This document shows, in pieces, positions 52,570-63,067 of a DNA stretch of 64,000 nt. The translations under genes were made by a program, and so were the position numbers. Source of the DNA: Phytophthora quininea (lineage: Eukaryota > Oomycota > Peronosporomycetes > Peronosporales > Peronosporaceae); the NCBI GenBank assembly GCA_011947345.1, contig JAAVTG010000620.1:310001-374000 (forward strand). The letters run 5' to 3'. How positions within the stretch are numbered: position 1 is the stretch's first letter; each line of letters starts with the position of its first letter. Below the pieces are notes generated by a model, which did not search any database, was not told the DNA's origin, and saw only the letters and a list, made by a program, of their open reading frames with translations.

Positions 52570-53805
52570 ATGCTGCTGAGAGGCTCTCGGCTGCTGTGGA
52601 GCTCTGCGGGAGCGGCGATGGCGGCTGCAGGCGCGAGTTGCCTCTCTGCCCAACGTTACGCGCGCTCAGAGGTGCGTCGGCCCGAAGGGAGGCCCAAGAT
52701 GTTCGTTCGGGATCCAGGTACATCGGCAAGTAGTATTTCCAGATAAACCCTATGTCTTATGTTATTCAACTATTTCAACAGATGCGTTTGCTCGCAAGTG
52801 GAAAAGTTCTCGACCGACCGTGTTGACAAACTGATCGTTATCGCCGACTTTGACTACACGCTCACGACGGCCTTCAAGCCCACGGGTAATAAGTATATTA
52901 TGAAGGTATTATGAATATTATGTTGTAACTATTTTACTTGTAGATGATCAGGCTGACAGCACCCACGTCGTTATTATGAAGAGTGAAGCATTGGGCCCAG
53001 ATGCTGAGAAAATGGCCAGTGATCTTTTCAACCACTATTATCCCATCGAGCAGACAGCCAAACTCACCAAGGAGGAGAAACTCCCTACATGGTTGAATGG
53101 TAAAACAACACATTTGTATGTGAAAGTTATGGGCCTGCTAACGATGCGATGCCAGGTGGAACACCACGCACGAGCTCATGATCAAACACGGAGTGACGAA
53201 GCAGTCCATTGAGAAGGCGGTGAACGAAAGCGACATCGCGCTCCGGGAAGGATTCATGGAGATTTTCGGACTGCTGGAACGGGAAAACGTTCCGACGCTC
53301 ATTTTCTCCGCTGGGCTCTACGACGTGATCCACGCGATACTGGACAAGGAGTACGCCAAGACGCCAATGAAAACGCCACCAAAGAATGTCCACGTCGTCT
53401 CCAACATGATGCAGTTCGATGAGAGCGGCAAGGTTGTCGATTTTAAGGGCACGGTACGTCAAAGGAGCCATTTCGTTTTCTTGCTTATATTGATTTACTG
53501 TCTATCGTTGCTTTTCCAGGTTATCCACAGCCTGAATAAGAATGCGAGCGCACTGCTTGACACCGATTTCTGGAAACAATGTAAACTGGAGAGACGTCAC
53601 AATATTCTGTTGCTGGGGATTCCTTGGTGACGCCAACATGGCGAACGGGTTGGACTACAAAGAGGACGAAATTGTCCGCGTTGGCTTTCTCAACGATGGG
53701 TCCGAAGAGAAGATTGATCTCTATCTACAACACTTCGACGTGGTGCTGACGAACGACTCGAGCTTATTGCCTGTCGAGCTATTGCTGCATCAAATTCAGA
53801 TGTAA
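52570..53805 (+). CDS. UMPH-1-type 5'-nucleotidase, copy 2 (with N-terminal extension)
   Basis: Exons 52570-52717, 52782-52885, 52944-53099, 53156-53453 and 53520-53805. Exon 1 encodes an Arg/Ala/Ser-rich N-terminus (MLLRGSRLLWSSAGAAMAAA) that looks like a mitochondrial presequence, absent from copy 1. Exon 2 gives FARKVEKFSTDRVDKL and IADFDYTLTT once one A is restored. Then FNHYYPIEQTAKLTKEEKL, THELMIKHGVTKQSIEKAVN, FSAGLYDVIHAIL and HVVSNMMQF. Exon 5 shifts at GGGATT and TTGGTG near 53617-53630; two single bases restore LLLGDSLGDANMANGL. The frames end at 53805. Paralogue of the intron-less copy 1; mitochondrial targeting is inferred. Confidence 0.78.
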
Positions 53806-54130
53806 ACCTAGCTCTCGATCTTGAGCGACTTCGTCGATTCTGGATAGCCTGATCCTGCGTGTGACTCCAATACAAGAGCCGAAAGCACCTGTCTTCCAGG
53901 AAGCATTAACTATGATTTCCTTACAGTTTAGGAGGCATGCATGAATTCCCATCGCAAACGTATCAGCGATTTGGGAACTGGACATACGGATGGCTGGGAT
54001 AGCGCTTTTTGATGGGGTGGCGGCCGCAGTTTACGATGGGGAAGCGTACAACCTCACCTGACCAGCTTCGTATTCCAGCCTAGCCACTCCAAGTTTTCCT
54101 ACAGACTGAGACGATTCACACACGTCGGAC
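53806..54130 (+). promoter_or_regulatory. Upstream region of protease gene
   Basis: 325 bases without a gene. Near 54078-54098, GCCACTCCAAGTTTTCCTAC resembles the oomycete initiator/flanking pair, 35-50 bases before the ATG at 54131. Otherwise nothing recognised. Confidence 0.4.
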
Positions 54131-55501
54131 ATGAAGCTTGCACTGGCACTGACGTTCGCCACGACGGTGGCGGGGTTCGCGAATGGCTACAACTTCTTGA
54201 AGGCTCCTGGCTCTTCCGAGTCGGAGAAAGAGAGCACTGGGCTGACGGTGAACGAGGAGAACCGCATCTACGGTGGCAAGGAAGTCGATATCGACAACTA
54301 CCCATACGCAGTGAACCTCCGCATTGACATCCTCGACGAGCAGTTCTGTGGTGGCGCGCTGATTGCGTCTCAGTGGGTGCTGACTGCTGGTCACTGCATC
54401 AAGACTGACGAGTTCGACATTCTGGCTGTGCTTGGGTCGGAAGAGCGCACGGGCACTGGAGGAGAACAGATCGAAGTTGTCGAAGGCTTCCGCCATCCTG
54501 GCTACGTCAAGAAGAAACACCTGTATGACATTGGCCTGCTAAAGCTGAAGCGGCCGTCCAAGGTCAAACCTGTGAAGATGATCACGGAAGACGGAACGCA
54601 GAATAAGGTTGGCACTGTTGCCACGATTGTCGGCTGGGGCTTGACGGAGACAGGCTCCCAGAGCGAGGAACTCATGGGAGTGAACGTCCAGATCATCACG
54701 AACAGCGAGTGCAACAAGAGATACGACAACCGCATCACGGAAGGCATGATGTGCGCCGGCAAGGGCGATGGCAAGGACTCGTGCAACGGCGATTCGGGCG
54801 GCCCGCTTGTCGCCAATAAAACTCTGGTGGGTATAGCTAGTTGGGGTCGCAAGTGTGGCGCTCGCCCCGGTGTGTACGTACGGCTACCGTACGTGATGGC
54901 TTACATTAAGGACATTATGAGCGGAGGCGACGGCAGCAAGTTTGCAAACGAGACGTCGACGTCGTCGCAGGAAATTGATCTCCCCACGTCCACGTCGGGA
55001 TCAACAGAGTCTTCTAGCCAGGACGCGTCCTCGGCGATTGACTCCAGCTTGGGAAGCTTTAACCTCGACTTGAGCTCTGAGTCTGCGTCTGGAAGCTTCA
55101 ACTTGGACTTGGGGTCCGACCTTGGCTCCGATTCCATGTCATCTGCGCTTAATGACGACTCCAGTAGCGTTACCATCGTGATCGGCTCAATGTCTGCGTC
55201 TGACTCGGCTGCGACGAGTTCTAGCGAGTCTTTGTCTTCTTCCGAGTCTGCGTCAACTGATGCCTCAGCTAGCTCGGACTTGGACTTTGGTTCTGACTCC
55301 GAGTCTGCGTCGGAGTCTGAGAGTGCCTCTGGCACTTACTCGGTGCACCAGTCAACACAGCAGCAGTCGATTGACGACGTCACGCAGTCGTCCACGCCTG
55401 CTTCGAAGACTACGCTGAGCCCGCTGCTGAAGACCGGCACATTCAAGAAGAAACACGCGTCGAGTGAGCTCGATAGTGAAAGCTACCCGATCCTGCCGTA
55501 G
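54131..55501 (+). CDS. Secreted trypsin-like S1 serine protease with acidic Ser-rich tail
   Basis: An intact, intron-free 456-residue protein. Signal peptide MKLALALTFATTVAGFANG; short propeptide; activation site RIYGGKEVD. The catalytic triad is complete: VLTAGHC (His), LYDIGLLKL (Asp), NGDSGGPLV (Ser). DSCNGDSGG places Asp at the S1 pocket base, so cleavage after Arg/Lys is expected. Cys pairs CGGALIASQWVLTAGHC and GRKCGARPGVY are typical. After residue 260 comes a 190-residue Ser/Asp/Glu/Ala-rich tail (SDSESASESESASGTYS) ending in KTGTFKKKHASS. The Phytophthora glucanase inhibitor proteins belong to this family but lack an intact triad; this one should be active. Secreted, probably wall-associated through the tail or released into the apoplast. 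Confidence 0.92.
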   Translation: MKLALALTFATTVAGFANGYNFLKAPGSSESEKESTGLTVNEENRIYGGKEVDIDNYPYAVNLRIDILDEQFCGGALIASQWVLTAGHCIKTDEFDILAVLGSEERTGTGGEQIEVVEGFRHPGYVKKKHLYDIGLLKLKRPSKVKPVKMITEDGTQNKVGTVATIVGWGLTETGSQSEELMGVNVQIITNSECNKRYDNRITEGMMCAGKGDGKDSCNGDSGGPLVANKTLVGIASWGRKCGARPGVYVRLPYVMAYIKDIMSGGDGSKFANETSTSSQEIDLPTSTSGSTESSSQDASSAIDSSLGSFNLDLSSESASGSFNLDLGSDLGSDSMSSALNDDSSSVTIVIGSMSASDSAATSSSESLSSSESASTDASASSDLDFGSDSESASESESASGTYSVHQSTQQQSIDDVTQSSTPASKTTLSPLLKTGTFKKKHASSELDSESYPILP

Positions 55502-56034
55502 CCTGGACTAGCTCAGTAATCCGAAAACATCATTGCTACTCCTCAATTCTGAATCAGCGAGACCATCTCTGTGTATGAACTGTGCGCTGTTACGGTGTGT
55601 TGAATAGCTGTTGGTCTCACTGAAAGCACCTAATGCGTGTAGTACTAGCTAGTAGCTAGTAGCAAGACGGCTTCCGATAACTCGATAACGATGACAGCAG
55701 CCAATTCACAGTTCGTCAGAACTGTGTCAAGTACACACGTGTTGGAGCTGTCATCTTTTAAAAATACAATATGCAAGCGTCATCTATTTAAAGAAAAGGT
55801 GTGCCACACCACTCCACAATATTGTTTTGTTGAAGACCCACAGAGAGAACGCCTCTCGACCGCTCGGGAGATGATGTGGCGCTTTATTTATCAAAGGTTC
55901 AGCGACAGGAGACGGTTGTCCAGTCACCTGAGTAGCCCTCACAATTGTTTTGGACGGACGAAGGACGGACGAAGGACGGATGCCGGATTCGGACGTCGAA
56001 CAACGCAGATAGCTGAGTCGCCGTCCGAGTCAAA
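55502..56034. other. Spacer with short tandem repeats
   Basis: 533 bases between the protease and the Helitron. CTAGTAG-type repeats lie near 55640-55664, and GGACGGACGAA is repeated about 2.7 times at 55951-55980. An open frame (55691-56068) has no recognised domain. The left edge of the transposable element probably lies here. Confidence 0.45.
55951..55980. repeat. Short tandem repeat, unit GGACGGACGAA
   Basis: Nearly three copies in 30 bases directly in front of the Helitron N-terminal region. Confidence 0.8.
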
Positions 56035-56099
56035 ATGGCGAGAACATCCAGCGACGTCGAGAGCTTAATCGACTGCCGTAACAACGACTTCGAGAGCGT

Positions 56100-56877
56100 C
56101 GAAGGTGTCAGCGGCGTACCGTCACATCCCTGGCCGAGCGAAATGAATCTCAAGAACGACGTAGGGAGCAGAATCGCTGGGCACAGCGGCGATTTCAAGA
56201 GCGAAAAAGGGTCCAGTCTAGCGCTGCACTATCGAGTACACAAGATGATGATCACGGCGAGGAAGACTTCAACGTAGCAGCTGAGCGACGACGAGAGTTG
56301 AATCGGCTTGCGCAGCAACGATATAGAGAGCGACAAAAACGGCTTCGACTTAATGGGGAAATATCAACTGATATCGACGACCCTCACGAGGATGAAGTGC
56401 GCGATGTCACGGCTGCTCGGCGTCGAGCTCTTTACGGGCTTGCACAGCAGCGACGACGAGCCAGGAAGCGTCGCCATGAGGCGATATCTGAAGATTTTCC
56501 AGAATTGGAGCGCCATGACGATGTACATCCACCTCCAGGATATGGAATTATCACACCGGAGGTGTCAAGCGGAGGATCCTTTAACAAAGAGATGACTGGT
56601 AGTGAGCGAGAAGTTTGCATGGCAAACCTCCAATCTTCTCTGGGACCAGAGGGACTGGACGAGTGCGTGTGCACATCGTGTGACCGCTTTTGTGACACTC
56701 GACGTGTGGAGGATACGGATTGGAAGTACATGGATAAGCAAACGATCATCTTTACGCAGGTGTTGAACCCAATAATATGGTGATGCGAGGCGAGAATATG
56801 TGTGATGATCCTGGAACAGCTTTTGTGGAAGGCTGTCAATTGCCGGATAGTATCACCCAGGGGCAACGAGACGCATA
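56100..56877 (+). pseudogene. Helitron N-terminal region
   Basis: Read in the frame of 56298, the sequence has three copies of a basic unit (REQNRWAQRRFQERKR, RELNRLAQQRYRERQKR, RRALYGLAQQRRRARKRR), then CVCTSCDRFCDTRRVED, a paired-Cys motif usual at the N-terminus of Helitron proteins. It ends at a stop near 56877 where the inverted block begins. The upstream frame is broken, and no certain start ATG exists. Confidence 0.6.
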
Positions 56878-56889
56878 AATCACTCGCAT

Positions 56890-58954
56890 AGCAGCACGAT
56901 CCCCGATAGAGATACAACACGGCGAGGGGCCCAGCAATTTCTTGCCGATTTGTCATGTTGTAAACTAGAGCTGCCACACGCTTGCGAGCCAAAACTGCAC
57001 TCTCTGGGGCCACACCAGAAGCAAAATCTGTTTTTCTCGCTCTTCACGTCTCTCAAAAGCAGCTACAGCTATTGCGACCTGTGCATCTAATCTGTTCTGG
57101 TGTTTAGTCACGTATTAACAGCAGTAGTGGATTCGATCTGACACATTATGGCCCCCTAGCAGCACTTGTATGTCGTGGTTACACCGAAAGGTTGCCATAA
57201 GTTCATAATTGAAGCCGTTCATGTACTCGTGCCCTAACATGCGCTTCAGCTCCAATCCTCCTGGGCCAAGCTCAGTCTTTTGTACGCAATCACGCGGAAA
57301 GCGATAGCGGCAGTATGAGTTGGAAGTAGTCATGCGCGATTGTTTGAAACAACTAGCCGTATGGCTCCACAAATGCTGATTCAGCAGCACAGCAAGCGCC
57401 GATACCATGAAATCCAAGTGCGCTCTACCCAAGTGTCTATCTGACAAAGATGGCGGCGATATCGCGAGTAAACGGGTGAGTTCGTCATTTCGAAACACGT
57501 CGCTGTCACTTTTACAATACGGCATCTGTGTGCAGTTCATTCGCTTGAGCATGGCTGACGCAAATGCTGGATTTCCGTAAGTCTGTCTTAAGCCGTTCAA
57601 ACTGGCTTCGTTTGTCTCCTGTTGTCGATGATATCCACCGCTAATTGTTTGGTATCGCGGCAAACTTCTTCGATGTGTACTTGATGTTCGATCTCTTCGT
57701 TTGACAAGGTGTTCTCCCACATTGGCCAGTGTTCTGGACGATACTTTAGTAACGCGTTACGCAAGACGTTCTGAGAGCTAAACTGGAAGCCACATGAGCT
57801 GCACGCAATTAGTGCTGGTTCTCTAACGCAAAACTGCGCGTGTCGTCCGGCCGCGGGGTCTTTTCGAGAAAGGTCAGGAACGGGAAGACTCTCAAAATTA
57901 CTGAATGAGGCCCCACAACTAACACATGAGCAATTTCCAATGTCGATAGGCAATTCATTCCTTTCGATACTATCACCGTACGACGCCACACGACTGCGAA
58001 TCAGTTCACTTTCGGGGCCTTGAAATAGCAATTCAGTGGCCGTCGTATTCGGAGGACAGTGATTAAGCCAAATCAAAAAGTGGATGTGCAACGTCCCCCT
58101 GCCTTGTGTCTCCACCATTCCATAATACGCCCTCACGTCGCCAAATAAACCTCGAAATCTTAAACGTTTTAGGGTCACTGGATCAATGCCTAACGCATAC
58201 TTTATGAAGGCGTCCACCTGACGCATGAAAAGTCTCGCAGAAGCGCAATCATTTCCTAGGCTGAGTTCTCTCAATTCAGCTTTGGTTGGCAAGTGAGACT
58301 CCAGTAAGTCGAAGAGTGATTCCACTGAGGTAATACCACAGTAATGGACCAACACTAATGAGTTGTCAGTGTTTGGTGTCAATGTGACGAAGAGAGCTGG
58401 CTGTCCGAACCTGGTCTGGCAAGCAAAAGTTTGATGGCGCCACTTTGAGCGCTCAGCGTTACTTCCCCAAACCGAACCAGTTCCGATCTCCACAGACCTT
58501 TCTCGACCGAGACAGGTTCGCGTTTCTACGGAAGGCATCCCTGACGTCTCCTCTCGTTGTCAAAAAGAGCACGACCTATTTGATCTGCAGTTAGATTTTC
58601 GTACCCTTCCAACAAATGCGGGTTGCGCTGAAAACGGAAGTGGTTTTGAATATACATGTTCCGCAATAATATTCTGTCAAACGCAACTAGAGAAAAGAGC
58701 TCGTCCTCAGCAAACCGGCGCCTGCTAAGCATCGTGTAGTGTTTCACAAACTCTTGCAAGGACACATTGATCTGTCGATGCTCTCCAGGATGACCATGTC
58801 CAAAAGGAAATAAATGCGGAAACATTCGGGCGGATAAATCTCCAGCTGGATCGGTTGAAAACTTGTTGGAGCGCTTTATTTGGAACTTCCGTTCATCGAA
58901 TTGTGATGTTGAGCGGTGCTCTCGGGCCATCAGCATGGTGGAATCGTTACACAA
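56890..58954 (-). pseudogene. Helitron Rep (HUH endonuclease) region, fragmented
   Basis: Frames at 58954-58526, 58538-57597, 57720-57115 and 57013-56890 give one broken protein. Landmarks: RMFPHLFPFGHGHPGE, FVTLTPNTDNSLVLVHYCG, FGDVRAYYGMVETQGRG, then the HUH motif LHIHFLIWL (58078-58104). A Cys cluster (CSCVSCGASF; ACSSCGFQF) follows, then NMTNRQEIAGPLAVLYLYRG. HUH Rep proteins nick and join DNA in rolling-circle transposition. The catalytic His-x-His pair is present, but several stops and shifts make activity unlikely. Opposite in strand to both flanking blocks. Confidence 0.75.
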
Positions 58955-59189
58955 ACCGATACGTCTCTCAATTACTGCAGACTCATCGTGCTCCCAGTTT
59001 ACACGCCAATCTTCCGATTCGCCGCGGATGTTCTCCTGTTCTTTACTCGTTTCTTGCTCAATTCCATCTCCTTCATCGCCAAGATGAGTACTCGTGCGCC
59101 TTGGTTAGGATTAGTGGCAGCACCGACCAACCCAGCTTCAGACCTGTTTCGAGCCTGGATGACTATATTTTTGGCCGAAGACTCTGGAG

Positions 59190-60180
59190 CACGTTAACCT
59201 ATACGAGTTCGCAATGTGGTACTCCCGTAAAAGGGTGATTCCTGTTCGAAATCGGCCATGGCGTTTACGACTGGGCATCTTCTCCGTGAAACACACCGCT
59301 TAGGAAAAAGGTACGAAGCCGTAGTCCCAGTCATCCAGGGGTTCGAATGCCGTACGAAGAGTGTCACCCATCACCAACCTCTAACTTGAAGCGTGCCGTG
59401 CTTTTGCTGGTTCTTTTCAAGCCGCATCGCAATCTGGAAGGGTGGATTGCAACAAATGACCCGTCGAACGAGTTCCCATGGCAAGTAACTTTCGGGAATT
59501 GGAAACGTTCACGCAGCGCATTTGTGGAGACAATTATGGAAAATATGAATGACTACCACAGTGAGTTGCAACGAGCAGAAGCGAAAGCTACAGCTACAGC
59601 AGCAGAACAGCAAGGCAGTGGGGATAATGATGATGTTGATGATCAAAGTGCTGAAGGCGACCAAAATGATGATCTCTTTGGAGAAGTGAGTGATGATTTC
59701 AGCGATCCCCAAATGGACGTTGATAGTGTAGACAACAGCCTTCCGAGTCTGTGGGATCACGAGAGCTTGGCTGATGTTATCTTAAAAGCAGCACTTTAGA
59801 CCCTGCGATCTCTCCAACCTCTGCGAGTCCAGATAAGAAGATATCTCAACCTGGGGATATTTGAAAAGCATAAACTTCATCAAAACGTTGCCGAGACGCT
59901 GCCTCGCGAGTTTGACGACAATATCCAGTCTTTGCCAGTCGACTACATGAAGAAATGGGTGCGTGATTCGAGCACGGACAATAGACTAATATCAGGTCAA
60001 TCAACCAGTTCCGCTGCTAATTATCACGATACACAAATAATTGAGTTGCTGAACGATGCCCTGTCGGATCGCAACACGGAATGGCGACCGTCGATCTCGT
60101 CCGATATTAATCCAAAGCTTGTTGAACGATATGCAAGCATTGCGGACGCCTCTGAAGCGTTCACGTTGAACAAAAGGTAG
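59190..60180 (+). pseudogene. Helitron middle region
   Basis: YEFAMWYSRKRVIPVRNRPW, PVIQGFECRTKS, then LLLVLFKPHRNLEGWIATND and FVETIMENMNDYHSELQRA match the segment that lies between Rep and helicase in eukaryotic Helitrons. An acidic Gln/Asp-rich linker (59600-59760) and a last piece (MPVDYMKKWVRDSST) follow, ending at 60178. Several frame breaks; no helicase motifs afterwards. Confidence 0.6.
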
Positions 60181-60549
60181 CACTATGCTTTTATGTTGAT
60201 TGCCAAATCGCTGCTATTCCGGTGGAAAAGGCTGAGGAATCCTGGGATATGGGGAATCCTTGGAGAGCGCCTTGAACGACACCTAGCTTTTGATGTTTCT
60301 CGGAGGGAAGGTAGTACAGGCAAGAGCCAGCAAATTAGTGTAGGCCATGCTATTTGTGCGCCCACACTAATCTCCCACCCACACTGATGACACGTTTTAC
60401 TGTAGCTACATATACATGAACGGCATCGCGATTTAAGCACTAATAAAGCAGGAGTCAAACACACTTTCGTCAAAACTTCAATTGCTTACGGTTGATGAAA
60501 CACTGACAGAGTGGAGTCCTTGCAGAACTGCTACGTCTTGGTCGACGAC
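60181..60549. other. Spacer between Helitron and xylose isomerase
   Basis: 369 bases. Holds the possible Helitron 3' hairpin (60334-60371) and the 3' flank of the minus-strand xylose isomerase. No gene is seen. Confidence 0.45.
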
Positions 60550-61907
60550 TTACTGCACGCCGCGAAAGAGCAGCATCTCGGCGTACTCCTGCTTGCCGGA
60601 CGCGTGCGCAGGCTCGCCGGCCTTCTTGGCGTACTCGGCCACCTCCTCCAGCGTGGCCTTGCCCTCCTCGATGCGCTCACCCAGACTGCTCTTCCACGAC
60701 GAGTAGCGCTGCGCCACCAGCTCGCCCAGCTCGTTCTTCTCGATCAGCTTAGCCGCGTAGCGCAGGCCGCGCGCGAAGCAGTCCATGGACCCGATGTGCG
60801 CGATGAATAGGTCTTCCAGGTCGGTGGACTCGCGACGCACCTTGGCGTCAAAGTTGAGGCCGCCGGGGGCGAGGCCGCCGATCTCAATGATCTTCTTCAT
60901 GACGACCGTGGCCTTCTTGTCGTCCATGAGGAACTGGTCCGTGTCCCAGCCCACGAGCGGGTCGCCCGTGTTGCAGTCCACGGAGCCCAGCATCTTGTAG
61001 GCCGCAGCGTAGTAGATGTCGTGCTCGTAGTCGTGGCCCGCGAGCGTCGTGTGGTTGGGCTCGATGTTGAGCTTGAAGTCGTTCTGCAGGCCGTAGTTGC
61101 CCAGGAAGGCCATGACCGTGGCGGCGTCGTAATCGTACTGGTGCTTCATGGGCTCGCGCGGCTTGGGTTCGACGAGGAACTGGAAGGTGGCGCCCAGCTC
61201 ACGCTTGTAGGCGACGACCATCTTGAAGAAGGCGGCCATGTGGTCCAGCTCGGCCTTCATGTCGGTGTTGAGGATGCTCTGGAAGCCCTCACGGCCGCCC
61301 CAGAAGACAAAGTTCTCTCCGCCCAGCTTGAGTGTGATCTCCATGGCCTTCTTGACGCGCACGGCCGCCTGGGCGAACACGTCCAGATCCGGGTTGGTGC
61401 TGGCGCCGTTCATGAAGCGGCGGTGGCCGAATAGGTTGGTGGTGCCCCAGAGGCACTTGACGCCCGTCTGGTTCTGCTTGTCCAGCAGGTAGTCCGAGAT
61501 GTCGTCCAGCAGGCCCTGCGACTCGGCCAGGTCAGCGCCCTCCGCCACCAGGTCCACGTCGTGGAACGTGTAGAACTTGACGCCCAGTTTGGTGAACATC
61601 TCGAAAGCGGCGTCGGCCTTGCACTTGGCGGCCTCCAGCAGCCGCTCCGCGGGCTCAGGCTGGCGTCGCTCAGCGGCGCGTTCCAGGCGCGGTTGGTGTA
61701 CGTCTCGCCGCCGAACGGGTCGCCTCCGGTGTTGCCAAAGGTGTGCCAATAGCACACGGCGAAGCGGCACCACTGCTCCATGGTCTTGCCCATCACGAAC
61801 TCGGACGGGTTGTACTCCTGGTAGGCCAGCGCGCTCTTGGTGGCCTTGCCCTCGAACGCCACCTTGGGCACCGTTGGGAAGTACGTCTTGACTTGGTGTT
61901 GCACCAT
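60550..61907 (-). CDS. xylA: Xylose isomerase, copy 1
   Basis: ATG 61907 (MVQHQVKTYFPTVPKVAFEG), about 452 residues with one frame change at the GG (plus CC 61647-61648). The duplicate at 63833-63835 has GGG there and stays in frame, so this is a one-base loss. Motifs: HTFGNTGGDPFGG, FYTFHDVDLV (catalytic His), FGHRRFMNGASTNPD, VFWGGREGF, LVEPKPREPMKHQYD, LNIEPNHTTLAGHDYEHD (metal ligands) and NFDAKVRRESTDLEDLFI. It interconverts D-xylose and D-xylulose (Mg2+ or Mn2+), feeding the pentose phosphate pathway. It is the long Bacteroides/Piromyces-like class; bacterial origin by transfer is plausible. The frame that extends to 62052 is a shadow beyond the shift. Confidence 0.93.
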
Positions 61908-62413
61908 GGTTTGGGGCTGCTTGGGGTAGGTGGGTGGTGGTAGTTGTTGCTTGGGCAGTCGCTTGAGCTCTGCTTGGCGAATCGAGGAATGCCACACGAG
62001 CTGCTCGACGAACATTGGGGCCGTTGAAGGGCTTCAAGCTCCAAAGGCTCACATTTCACGATGGGCGACGCTGATTGGTCGGCAGCTTCAAGGTGCGCAT
62101 CAAAGCATACCGGTACGGCTCGGTATCTGGTATCAGACGGTGTCATCATTTCGGCGTCATTGAAGCGGGTACGTGGCGCAGCACTGCCGGGCACTGCCCA
62201 ATGAGTTTGGCGCTACGACAAGTGAGGGCGGTTGACCCGAACGAATGCAATGCATATCTAGTTGCTGCTGTGGCGAGCTTGATGCTGACTATGGCGCAGC
62301 CAGGTTGTCTGGTCTTGCCGTCCACGGTATCTTGACTCGGATGACCAAGACTTTCCTGGCAGCAGAGGCGATGGTGCTTGACAACGGCCAGTGTAATGAC
62401 GATCGGGTGATTG
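61481..62413. repeat. Left arm of xylose isomerase palindrome
   Basis: Reverse complement of 63068-64000, with paired positions summing to 125,481. I found no difference except the GG/GGG run. It covers the N-terminal coding part and 506 bases of upstream DNA. The arm probably continues left beyond 61481, but the partner sequence lies outside the window. Confidence 0.92.
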
Positions 62414-63067
62414 CGCTAGGGTGTGTTATTAGCGCAACTGTTGACGGGTAATGCTGCCGCAGCACAAACTCCTCTGGTGGTGTTGCGATTTTACATGTAG
62501 CGTACGCAGTTGCTCTAAAACGCCGGAAATTGGCGTCTCTTATCGCAACTAAAAGCTAGATAGGGGCCCAACAAGCTTTTGAGCCTCACCTTGGGCAACC
62601 TCTCCGCAAGATCGAGTTGAATGCCGCCATCCATCAGTGTCGTAGCTATGCTGCACCACCAGAAAACCTGGTTGGCGTCGACACCAAAATCAGTCTTCGG
62701 GCACATGAATACACAACCAGTTGACGACACAAGTCTCCTACTTGCCCTCTATTGTAAGACTTTCACGAACTGTAGACGAGTGGAACACTGGTAATCATTT
62801 GTTCGTCATTGCACTCGGTCTCAACGCATGACATTCGGAATTTGTGCATTTCATTTCTAAGCCAAGGCTAGAAGAGGCTGTCGACACAATCGTCGAGGAC
62901 ATCCTTAGCATATACTGTACCGACCAGCCCGATTGAGCTTATATATACGCGACAGCACAATGTCCGATTACTAGGCTTCATCATCCTTTCGCGCAAAATG
63001 GCGGAGCAATGCTGTCACCAGCCATTCTTCAAACGAACAGATTGCCAATATACTCCATTCAAGTATG
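62414..63067. other. Unique spacer of the palindrome
   Basis: About 650 bases between the two arms. No repeat or domain seen. Short frames (62515-62730 on minus, containing MCPKTDFGVDANQVFWW) resemble fragments of transposon-encoded protein but are too short to assign. Confidence 0.4.

Larger units (their letters stand above)
56035..60180. mobile_element. Rearranged Helitron (rolling-circle transposon) remnant
   Basis: Three blocks in Helitron order but mixed orientation: N-terminal basic/Cys region on plus (about 56100-56877), Rep nuclease region on minus (about 56890-58954) and a middle region on plus (about 59190-60180). No PIF1-type helicase domain was found, so the element is incomplete as well as inverted inside. 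Possible 3' end signal: TTAGTGTAGG and CCACACTAAT can pair near 60334-60371, with CTAA before T at the end, but this is weak. Confidence 0.7.

Noticed and set aside
60550..62052. Single 500-residue frame starting with a Ser/Ala/Thr/Gly-rich N-terminus
   Set aside because: The first part is the wrong frame of the xylose isomerase 5' end; the true N-terminus is in the neighbouring frame from 61907, proved by the duplicate at 63574.
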